Below are positions 9,497-18,600 of a stretch of 64,000 nt of DNA, in pieces. Origin of the DNA: Neostapfia colusana (lineage: Eukaryota; Streptophyta; Magnoliopsida; Poales; Poaceae); assembly GCA_030760725.1 (NCBI GenBank), contig JASWHV010000012.1, positions 52,917,652 to 52,981,651 of the forward strand, in the 5' to 3' direction. The position numbers were made by a program, and so were the translations under genes. Position 1 is the first letter of the stretch. Each line of letters opens with the position of its first letter. The notes under the pieces were generated by a model. It ran no database searches. It had not been told where the DNA came from and was given only the letters and a program-made list of their open reading frames with translations.

Positions 9497-11694
9497 ATCT
9501 GTGATGCCCTCAATTCTGTGGAAAACCACGGAACCGAGAACTGATGCATATGTGTGCCTAGGATGTTCATCACACATACACATATGTTCCACAAACTGAA
9601 TTCAGAATATATATAACCACAAATAACAGAGTTTATTACAATGTCTCATGAGTCTTGGACACATGCTCACAGCGGAAGTCTTAATCTAACAGCGGAAGTC
9701 TTTATTCTAGCAGCGGAAGTCTTCTAACTAATGCGGAAGCAATCTAAGCAGTAGCGGCGCCATCTCTACTCTATCCCCACAGGCAAGGTTGAGAACAGAT
9801 TACACACCTAGTGCTCCACTTGGTCTTCATAGTAATCTTCTCCTGTTGCTGATGATGAAATAATAATGCAAGTTTGAGTACAATGATGTACTCAACAAGT
9901 GCAGGAAAATATGATATGTAGCTCATAACAAGGTAGGTATAAAAGGCTCATTGCAGAAAAGCAAAGTTATTTATCAAAAACCACGATAAAACAACAACTT
10001 ATCTTTAAGTGAATGTAATCCCAACATGTATTAAAATACCAATCATACCTCCATCATGTTCATTACCTTCCATGTCCCATCCAGACATCAATCAACCTCA
10101 TTCTTACTCACGAATACCTCCTCGTATTCGCTACCATCTCAAGAATACCATCTCGTATTCGCTACCATTTCATCTCATAAACAATTTCGTCTCCCACCGA
10201 GACCAATCTCGTTGCCATAACTCAACAGTCATGCAACCCATCTTATCACCCGGACTCAACAGTCCCGTAAACCAAAAACCAAACCTTCCAAAACCATAAC
10301 AAATAACCATATCCAATAACCATCCCAACTAATCATGGAAGTTGGCCAGGCGCTCGTGACCGTAAGCTCGGCTATCATGATAGTTTTAGGACTCTGCGGA
10401 GTTTGCACCTCTTTACCCACAAGTTTGTGATTTCGTCACCCGTCGGCGACTGCAGAACCTCCATTATACCAGTACATAACTGTCGGTGTATGGCCAAGAG
10501 ATCACAAAATAGCCTTTACAAAGGGGTTACTAGATGTATGGACTCACTAAGGTTTCACCGGCAGGCTAGAATCTCCAATTCTCCCACCCACGAGCCCCCT
10601 CTTGTGCCATGTAGTTCCCAGCGCAGTCCTCACTCGACTCCCTTTCCCCGCGCCTTCCACGGTCCATAACAATCTTGCAACTTACCTAATTAGTTAGCTA
10701 AGCCGCACCCATACTTGGCCATGTGGTGGCACTGTTATCCTGGCATGTGCTCGCATGAACCGGTCCTTAGATCTACGGCAAGTAAACCACCATCTCATGC
10801 TACCTCAATCACAAACCCAGTCTTGCCTAGATCTCCCTTCGATCCATGTTCATTAACAACATCAGTTTCTCATTATCGTTACGAGTGCAGTTAGCTAGAC
10901 ACATCTGTCTCGCTTCCCAATCCCATGGACTCAGCGAAGCATAAAGAAAAAACCATACCCGACTCATAAACTTCCCTGGCGACAAGAGTGGTTTAACCAA
11001 AACTAGTAAACTCCTATAAAAGGGTTTCCCATCATGATTGACTCAGCACACACACACCTTTTCGCAAAATAAAACAGTTTCCCAAAACATAGGATCAATA
11101 TGGTCAAGGGAACTTGCCTTGTTCTGGTTATTCCAGTTGCTCAAAATCTTGCCATTGTAGTCCGTCGTAGGTAGATCCCTGAGCTTGTCCTTCTATACAT
11201 GATTACGCACATACAAGATTTACAACAATCAATATCATGCACAAACTTTAACTAGATGCGATGATGCTTATGCATGTTAATCTTATGATGCAGTTTAGTT
11301 TGTACGTGTTCTTGCATGGCTTGCATGGTTTTTATGATGAACAGAGGTGTTCGGATCAAATGTGGACGTGGCGATTACCTTGTCTTTAGATCTAGATCAA
11401 ACCGATCAGCAAGTGATCTGTCCACGAAAAAGCTTCTGTTCGAAAGGAATCAAAGAACAGATGCAAAGAAAACACGATGATGTCGCAAGGTGGTATTGGA
11501 AACCTACCTTACGTTCTTCTGGGTCTCGGGGTCCTTCTCTTAGCAAGACAGATCGTTGGGACTCTCTTTCGACGATCTTCCTCGACTGAACTCCGGCGAT
11601 GGGTTTACTTCGGCGAGTTGGGGGCTAGGGCTCTAAGTCGTCGGCTCAGGAGGTGGAAAAGAAGTTCGTGGTTTTCGGCCAAAGGTTCTGGGTT

Positions 11695-11703
11695 CTATTT
11701 ATA
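11695..11703 (-). promoter_or_regulatory. TATA box of element A 5' LTR
   Basis: TATAAATAG on the minus strand lies about 190 bp downstream of the last G-box unit. This is the only good TATA match in this part of the LTR. Confidence 0.6.
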
Positions 11704-11889
11704 ATCGGGTGAAGAAGAGTCCTAATCTGATTGTATTTCGAATAAGAGTCCTATTCAGATTGTCGTTGAATCTTTAACAACTTATCTTTAGTTGATTTGG
11801 TGCAGTAACATTGTGGAATTCAGGTCGGTTTCTTCTCCGTACCGATATTTCTACGCGTACAGAATCCAAAAACCGCTCCAAAACTCGTT

Positions 11890-12480
11890 AACTCCGCGGT
11901 GATGAGCTCCAGAGGCTCCACGTGTCTACTGGGGCCTGGTCTCCCCCTTTCTGCAGAGACGAGCTCCGGTTGTGCCGCGTGTCAAGCGAGCGAGACCTCC
12001 CTCTCTTTCGGAGGTGAGCTCCGCGTGCGCCACGTATCCTGGCGGTCGGGACCTCCTCTCTATTCGGAGGTGGCTCCGCGCACGCCACGTGTCAGTGTCG
12101 GTCCTTCCTTTTCGCTCATAGACGTGCTCCGAGGTTGACACGTGTCCAACAGTGTCGGACCTCCCGGAGATAAGCTCTGGTGGCGACACGTGTCAAATAG
12201 AACCGAACCTCTCGGAGGTGAGCTCCGAGATCGACAAGTATCCTGCGTGACTAGTCCTCTGATTTCCACTGTGACTAGCTCCTAAGGTGACACGTGTCCT
12301 GCGGGACTGCCTTCGCTTCTCCGCAGAGGCTAGCTCCGGGGGCAACACGTGTCCCACAGGGTCGGATTTCTCCCCCTTTGCGGAGATGAGCCCCAAGCCT
12401 ACCACGTAGCCTGTTTACCGGCAGACCTCTACCCACTTTTGCAGGGATGTGCTCCGAACACGCCACGTGGCCAGCGGGCC
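11890..12480 (-). repeat. G-box/ABRE-like minisatellite, 5' LTR copy
   Basis: About eleven units of 45-63 bp. Six hold a perfect CACGTGTC: 11919-11926, 12086-12093, 12139-12146, 12187-12194, 12291-12298 and 12346-12353. One has CACGTGGC (12464-12471) and the rest have one or two changes (CGCGTGTC, CACGTATC, CAAGTATC, CACGTAGC). Each unit also has a GAGCTCCG-like segment. CACGTG is the core bound by plant bZIP and bHLH regulators, and its position upstream of the TATA box suggests an enhancer array (inference). Confidence 0.82.
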
Positions 12481-12619
12481 GCGGGAGTTGTCTTCGGCGC
12501 TCTCTGTGAACTGGATTCGGCTCTTTTGGCTATCTTTTTTATTCTTTCTCTGTTCCCACTTCTTTTAAAATGTTTTCTCTACATGAATACATGCAGAAAC
12601 TAGAAATGAGGGTGTCACA

Positions 12620-12624
12620 CCCAC
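12620..12624 (+). repeat. Target-site duplication of element A, right copy (CCCAC)
   Basis: Identical to 2050-2054. It marks the exact right edge of element A in the gag region of element B. Confidence 0.9.
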
Positions 12625-12645
12625 GGCACCCATGGCTGCTACCAC

Positions 12646-13990
12646 ATGGCGGCCTTCTACCTCCATGGCGGCACGCCGCCAGTTGCGAGACCGGAGAGCA
12701 TGCTGGCCGCAGTACGCGCTCTTCTCCACAACCCTCCTGTTGAGGGTGCTCCCCTAGAGGCGGCAGAGCAGTGGCGCAACGACGTCGACCACCTCATCGC
12801 CACCACCATGAATACACCCGCTTACAGAAGGCAGTGGGCCGAGCCCTCACAGGCCCAGTCGCATACGGCAGTGGTGGCCCACGGGACGACTATGACGCAC
12901 GTGACGACCATGGCTAGCCAGGCCACGACCGACCTCAGGGTTGAGCTAGATCGCCGCCTCGTGAGCGAAGATGGCCGCGTGACCATAAAGCGACGTCGCG
13001 AGAGGCGCCGCAACCTCGAGGGAGAGTACGACACCCTGAGTGTTGTACTAGCGGGACGCCCTGTCCAGACCCCGCACCTTCGCATGGTGTCCTGGCCACC
13101 CATGTTCCGGCCACACTTGCTGGAGAAGTACGACGGGACTGTCAACCCCACCGATTTCCTGCAGATCTACTCCACCTCTATCCTAGCTGCAGGAGGGAAT
13201 GAGGCCGTCATGGCCAGCTACTTCCCAGTGACCCTGATCGGCACTGCCCGGTCATGGCTCATGAATCTTCCCCTAGGCTCCATCTCTTCCTGGAAAGAGT
13301 TGTGCTGGACGTTCACAGCCAACTTCGGCAGTTCCTACACACGCCCCGGCAGTGAGATCGACCTCCATGCTGTGGGTCAGCGCGAGGGGGAGTTGCTGCG
13401 ATCATTCATCCTCGGTTCTCCTAGGTCAGGGACACCATCACCCGCATCTCCAACGCCTCCATCGTCGTCGTGTTCTGACAAGGCGTTAGCGACAAGAAGA
13501 TGCTGGAGAAGTTAGCCACGCATGACGTGCAATATGCCTCGGAGCTCTTCAGGCTGGAGGACAAGTGCACCAGGGCCGCGGAGTGCTGAGACTGGCACTG
13601 ATGACCCGCCTCCACGGCGGGGAGTGCCGGTGAAGCCGCGGCTCAGGGAAGTGGCAAGAAGAAGAAGAAGAAGGATGGGGGAAAGGACAAGCCTCTAGCT
13701 GGGGCACCCACTGTTGTCGCTGCAGCAGCCGGTGGGGGCCGTGCCCCACGCACCGACAAGCGCCCGTGACTGCCGTCCGTCAGCGACGACGGCCAGTGGT
13801 GCCCGATGCACAACTCCAGCCACCACGGTGCAAGCGAGTGCCGTGAGATCAAGAATCTCGTGGAGCGCTTCCGCGAGCAGCAACAGTGGCAGCACCAAGA
13901 CGGCACGCCCTTCCTCCAGTAGGAGGGCAAGCAGAAGGTTGACCCTGAGGTCGGCGTAGAGAAGGAGCTGGAGTACCTGGAAGCCAAGCT
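12646..13990 (+). pseudogene. Element B gag (Tat-type, broken)
   Basis: Gag of a Tat/RIRE2-like gypsy element, the coat protein of the particle. Visible: a leader segment, an arginine-rich patch (RRRERRR near 12990), then the capsid signature with FRPHLLEKYDGTVNPTDFLQ and SWLMNLPLGSISSW (13110-13290). A 1-nt shift at about 13411 ends the clean frame. Capsid homology continues in the next frame (QGVSDKKMLEKLATHDVQ near 13480-13530), with stops TAG near 13419, TGA near 13477 and TGA near 13587. A CREIKNLVERF segment (13840-13870) is the C-terminal part seen in this family. The 5' end of gag lay before 2054. Confidence 0.78.
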
Positions 13991-14175
13991 GGCGTGAAGG
14001 CCATCTACAGCCACTTTGACTCCGACTCCAACACCGATAACGAGCGGTGCAAGACGCTCCACATGATTTACGGGGGTTCCTCCATCACATCCCAGCGTTC
14101 TGTCAAGACCCTGCGACGGGCAGTGGCAGCGGCTGCTCCAACCCCCGAGCCAGCGCCCCATCACGAGTGACGGAG

Positions 14176-14792
14176 ATGTCGATCAGCTTCGACGCCACCG
14201 ACTGCCCCAAAAATATGGTGAGCGTCGGAAAGCTGCAACTCCTCATCACCCCCACCATCGCCAACGTGAAGCTCTACCACATGTTGATTGATGGTGAGGC
14301 GTCCCTCAGTGCTATCAGCCTTGCAGCTTTCAAGAAGCTGTAGATCCCTATGTCCCAGCTCACCCCCTTACGTCCATTCTCGGGTGTGGGACGGGACCCT
14401 ATCTGGCTGTGCGGTAGCATCTCCCTCCCGGTGACATTCGAGACGCCTGAGAACTACCGCACGGAGAGCATCGTCTTTGACGTTGCGGAGGTCAGCCTCC
14501 CTTCAACGCCATCATCGGCAGGTCGGCCCTGTACCGGTTCATGGCATTAGCCCACTACGGCTACTTGGTCTTGAAGATGCTGACACCTGGAGGTGTCCTC
14601 AAGATCCATGGAGACCGCACCACCGCCGTCTCAGTGCTGGAGAAGCTCCAAGCATTGGCAGTGGTGCAGGAGGCTGCTTCCAGCTACGCTGAAGCTAGCC
14701 GGCCGCCTCCAAGTGAGCGCCAACGAGGGATGACATCTGCAGCCCACGTGCAGCCCTCAGACGATGGGGATGTCCCCGTCAAAGCCGTCTAG
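14176..14792 (+). pseudogene. Element B aspartic protease (broken)
   Basis: The segment SISFDATDCPKNMV (14179-14220) opens the protease region usual in Tat elements. The catalytic loop reads LIDGEASLSAIS near 14286, where the family normally has a small residue after DG, so the site is altered. A TAG stops the frame at 14341 and the frame shifts near 14505. The tail (MLTPGGVLKIHGDRTTA, near 14578-14630) matches the end of the domain. Non-functional. Confidence 0.7.
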
Positions 14793-14859
14793 ATCAGTCT
14801 GGATGCCACCCAGACCACCCGCATCACGGGGAGTCTAGACGAAAAATAGGAACTCGCGC

Positions 14860-15720
14860 TCGTCACCTTCCTCCGAGCTAAATACGACGTGTTTGCATGG
14901 AAATTTTCAGAAATGCCTGAGATCCCTAGGGAGGTGATCGAGCACCATCTGAAGATCTACCCCGACGCCAGGCCGGTACAACAAAATCCACAGAAGTAGT
15001 CCATTGAGCAGCAAGACTTCATTCATGAAGAAATCAAGAAGTTGTTTGATGCCGGCTTCATTCGAGAGGTCCACCATCCACGATGGTTGGCCAACCCTAT
15101 TGTTGTCTCCGAGGCTGGCGGGAAGCTTCGAATGTGCATCGACTACACCACTCTAAATAAGGCATGTCCAAAGGATCCATTTCCTCTCCATCGTATAGGC
15201 CAAATAGTGTATTCTACATCCGGTTGTGATCTACTGTGTTTCCTAGATGCTTACTCAGGTTTCCACCAAATACCTATGTCTAGGGAAGATGAAGAGCATA
15301 CTGCCTTCATAACAATAGATGGTCTATATTGCTATGTATCCATGCCTTATGGTCTTAAGAATGCTCTTCCCACCTTTGTACGTGCTATGCATAAAAAAGT
15401 TGGCAATCTCATTCATGACCTAGTAGAAGTGTATGTCGATGACATCGTTATCAAGGTTAAGTCGCAAGCATCTTTGCTCGATAACCTAGCCCTAGTCTTC
15501 GACAGGTTGCGTTCGACACACACGAAGTTGAACCTAGACAAATGTGTCTTTGGGGTCTCTACCGGAAAGCTATTCGGTTTCCTGGTCTCAAACTGGGGAA
15601 TCTAAGCTAACCCAGAGAAGATTAAGGTAATAGAATTGATGCGGCCACCTGCCCACATCAAGGATGTGCAGAAGTTTATGGGATGCTTGGCTGCGCTCAG
15701 TCAGTTTTATCTCTAGACTG
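14860..15720 (+). pseudogene. Element B reverse transcriptase (broken)
   Basis: The RT of a Tat-type element. Visible: FAWKFSEMPEIPREVIEH (near 14900), FIREVHHPRWLANPIVV, LNKACPKDPFPLHRI, LDAYSGFHQIPM, MPYGLKNA, and the catalytic YVDD in VEVYVDDIVIK at about 15432. The core 15042-15605 is open. TAG stops lie at 14998 and 15603 and further stops follow in the connection region, so it cannot be made as one protein. Tat elements have the PKDPFPLPRID and LDAYSGYHQI motifs rather than the YPLPRID and DLRSGYHQI of Tekay, which separates B from A, D and E. Confidence 0.85.
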
Positions 15721-16169
15721 GCTGAGAAGGCTCTCCTGTTCTTGAAGCTTCTGCGTAAGTCCAGACCCTTCCTCCGGACTGAGGAGGCAGATGAGGCATT
15801 ATAGAAGCAGAAGAAGTTCCTCACGACGCTGCCGAGCATGGTGGCTCTAGAACTAGGCGAGTCTCTACTCCTCTACAAAGCCGCAACAATGGAGGTTGTC
15901 AGTATGGTCCTGGTCGGAGCGACCGGAGCAACAACGGCCCAAAGTCCCAGGCGAGGCTCCAGCCACAGGTCACGAGTCCTAGAACTCGGACCTCGCTGGG
16001 GATCCAAGGAATGAGGAGATAGTCAGGTCCCGGCCAGTCGTACCTGACGACCTATGCACATCCGGGTCCTAGCTCTCGGAGTGCAATCCCGGACCCGGAG
16101 GCCAGCGCTCCCTGAGTCCCGGACCTCCTCAAGAAGACGCTCCGGACCGCTCCGGGACGGTCCGGACCA
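15721..16169 (+). other. Element B connection region, decayed
   Basis: This lies between RT and RNase H. Several stops and shifts are present, and the middle (15940-16160) is rich in GGTCCGGAC-like and TCCCGGAC-like words. A QHLAYFISEVLHDAK segment that starts RNase H is recognisable from about 16170. No intact frame. Confidence 0.45.
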
Positions 16170-17000
16170 TCCAGCATCTGGCATACTTCATCAGCGAGGT
16201 CCTCCACGATGCCAAGACAAGATATCTAGAGGTGCACAAGCTGCTCTACGCAGTCCTCGTTGCATCAAGGAAGTTGTTCCACTACTTGCAAGCTCACAAG
16301 GTCTCAGTGGTCACCTCATACACACTGAAAGTTGTCCTTCACAGCCCCAATGCAACCGGGAACCTGGCGAAGTGGGCTGCGGAGCTGGCGGAGTTCGAGC
16401 TGGACTTCTTGCCATGCCATGCGGTGAAGAGTCAGGTGCTAGCTGACTTTGTGACAGAGTGGACACCACCACCGTTCCACCTAGGGGGCCAAGACATCGG
16501 TGAACCAGAGCCCAGGGCTCCGGTCTTCACCGGGCCTCGCTGGACCCTCTTCTTCAATAGCTCCTCGCGCAAGCAAGGTTCCGAAGTGAGGGTACTGCTT
16601 CTCACTCCGACTGGAGAGCTGTTCAAGTACATCGTGCGAATTGACTTCAAGGTTACCAACAATATAGCAGAGTATGAGGCTCTCATCTTCGAGTTCAAGA
16701 CCACGTTGTCCCTTGGTGTCCGACAGTTGTTGGTCAAGGGTGATTCTCAGCTGATCATCAAGCAAGTCAAGGGAGAATGCTGCTGTGACATCCCCCAACT
16801 TGAAGCCTGTCTCCTCCAAGTGCAGAAGTTGGAGAAGGACTTCCAAGTCTTGGATCTATGCCATGTCCCTCGCGCCAACAACATGATCACTAACGACCTG
16901 CCAACGAAGGCTTCCACTTGGTCTCCGGTGCCTGAGGGAGTTTTAAAAAATAAGTTGTCGCGACCTACCGCCTGGCCTGCAAAACAAGACGAAGGGGGCG
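16170..17000 (+). pseudogene. Element B dual RNase H region
   Basis: Two RNase H-like parts follow each other, as is typical of Tat elements. The first ends in LAKWAAELAEFELDF and SQVLADFVTEWTPPP (16370-16475). The second, archaeal-type domain runs from WTLFFNSSSRKQGSE (16540) through NNIAEYEALIFEFK to a LVKGDSQLIIKQVKGE segment and HVPRANNMITNDL. The first catalytic aspartate expected in an FDGS-like motif is replaced by asparagine (FNSS). The open frame 16232-17230 is the longest left in B and ends at TAG 17228. Confidence 0.8.
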
Positions 17001-17189
17001 AGATCAGCACCTGGAAGCTGGCGGTCCCGACGGCCCTGCTACCATGGACCCCGCCAAGGATCGTAAGCATCACAGGGGACTTCGTGCAACCCGGTGCTCA
17101 AGATCAAGAAGCTCAAGTAGGTCCCTACACATGGATCACGGAGGTCTTGGACTACTTGAAAGATAATATCCTTCCCGATGAACATGTAT

Positions 17190-18394
17190 CCGATAAATGG
17201 ATCATTCGGTTGGTAAGAGATACACGCTAGTAGAAGGGGATCTTTACCGGCATGGCGCCAATGGCATCCTATTGCGGTGCATAAACCGGGAGGAGGGCTG
17301 CAATTTTCTCACAGAGACCCATGGAGGCGAGTGCGAGAACCATGCATCTTCCTGCATGTTGGTCAATAAATCCTTCCGGCATGGCTTTTACTGGCCGACA
17401 GCTCTCCAGGATGCCATCAAGCTGGTCAAGAGATGCAAGGCATGCTAGTTCCATGACAAGCATATCCACACACCGACACAGACGATGCAGATGATCCTGC
17501 CTTCATGGCCCTTCTCTGTGTCAGGGGTGGACATCCTGGGGCCATTCCCCAAATCCGTCGGAGGGTACCGGTACCTCTATGTCGTTGTAGACAAGTTAAC
17601 CAAGTGGCCGTAAGCTGCCCCTATAGTAACAATCAACAAGCAGTCAGCAGTCAAGTTCATCATTTCAATCATCTGCCAATTCGGGGTCCCGAACAGAATC
17701 ATCACCGACAACGGGACCCAGTTCACCAGTGCAGTGTTTCAAGAGTACTGTGAAGACCTCGACATCCAAGTTTGCTAAGCTTCTGTTGCTCACCCGGAGA
17801 TCAACGGTAAGGTCGATAGAGCAAATGCCAAGATACTTAGGGGACTCAAGACGCGCACCTACAACTGTTTGAAGAAGCATGATGCCAATTGGGTAGACAA
17901 TCTTCCGTGTGCACTGTGGGCTAGCCGAACGTCCCTCAGTTGCGCGACCAGGGAAACTCCCTTCTTCCTGGTGTATGGGGTTGAGTCTATCCTTCCCCCG
18001 GAGATCACCATGGGCTCCCCCCGTGTCCAGGCATACAAAGAATCCACGTAGGACCAGCTCTGGCGTGAAGATATCGACCTTGTCGATGAGCGGAAGGTGG
18101 CAAGCAGCTGCTCGAAACACACGGTACCGCCAAGAACACCTGTTTTATCACCAGCTGTTCATGCGGAGTAGACAACTAGAGGTGGGCGACCTGGTGCTTT
18201 GCCGTATAATTTCACGTAAAGGGGAGAACAAACTCTCCCCTTGCTAGGAGGGTCCCTTCCGAGTGACACAAGGGTGCCGCCCTGGGTGTGTCCGCCTAGC
18301 CACGGAGGATGGGGTATCTCTATCCAATCCATGGAACATAGAGCACCTCCATAAGTTCTATCCCTACCGCAGCGGTAGGACTCTTTTTTCTTAG
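17190..18394 (+). pseudogene. Element B integrase (broken)
   Basis: Integrase of the Tat element. The zinc-binding part shows ETHGGECENH and CKAC (17320-17447). The core shows the first catalytic Asp in SVSGVDILGPFPKS (near 17528), the second in RIITDNGTQFTS (near 17709) and Glu in HPEINGKVDRAN (near 17799), so the DDE residues remain. The C-terminal end matches the family tail (CVRLATEDGV, NPWNIEHLHKFYP) and ends with TAG at 18392-18394. Stops at 17446, 17611, 17776 and 18048 break it. Confidence 0.82.
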
Positions 18395-18600
18395 ATAGGG
18401 TGTCATAGAGTCTAGGAGCAGCGCTTAGAACATCTAAGCTCCGGTGTTGTCCTGCTACTCTTGTCATCCAGAGTGGGTCGCTGCCTTCTTGTAAAGCCTG
18501 TTTCCTTTTATGAATAAACCTGATATGAGAAAATTTTATCTTACCCTGCATGTCCCTACCCCCCTCCTTACATTATAGTTTGTGATTACCCGTGCATATC
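18395..18600 (+). other. Element B sequence after pol
   Basis: Non-coding. It includes TTTATGAATAAACC (18507-18520) with a possible AATAAA. It continues at 22356 after the solo LTR F insertion. No gene seen. Confidence 0.4.
18596..18600 (+). repeat. Target-site duplication of solo LTR F, left (ATATC)
   Basis: ATATC precedes TGTGAAATCCC at 18601 and is repeated at 22351-22355 after the terminal CCACA. Confidence 0.9.

Larger units (their letters stand above)
2055..12619 (-). mobile_element. Element A: Tekay/Del-type gypsy retrotransposon, internally deleted
   Basis: The element reads on the minus strand. The 5' LTR is 9500-12619, the primer-binding site 9485-9496, gag-pol remnants 9037 down to about 4765, and the 3' LTR 2055 to about 4770. 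The termini TGTGATGCCCTCA (9500) and TGAGGGTGTCACA (12619) are inverted repeats of each other, and CCCAC duplications flank the whole. All coding parts from gag through RT and RNase H lie in one frame but carry several stops. The end of pol (chromodomain part), the polypurine tract and the outer 450 bp of the 3' LTR are missing. LTR-LTR differences are about 3% over the first 200 bp by eye, so it is older than D. Confidence 0.9.
9500..12619 (-). repeat. Element A 5' LTR (3120 bp)
   Basis: A complete LTR bounded by TGTGATGCC at 9500 and GGTGTCACA at 12619. In transcription order (right to left) it holds a short terminal segment, the G-box array 12480-11890, a TATA box at 11703-11695, then R/U5 sequence to 9500. 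It matches the left LTR over about 2.7 kb. Confidence 0.92.

Noticed and set aside
16054..16446. Open frame of 130 codons overlapping the RNase H start in another frame
   Set aside because: The RNase H homology lies in the frame beginning QHLAYFISEVL. The other frame is a shadow.
12646..18394. Element B as a second chimeric part of element A
   Set aside because: B is on the other strand, its RT motifs are of Tat type (LNKACPKDPFP, LDAYSGFHQI, YVDD) while A's are of Tekay type (FIDD), and exact CCCAC duplications separate them.
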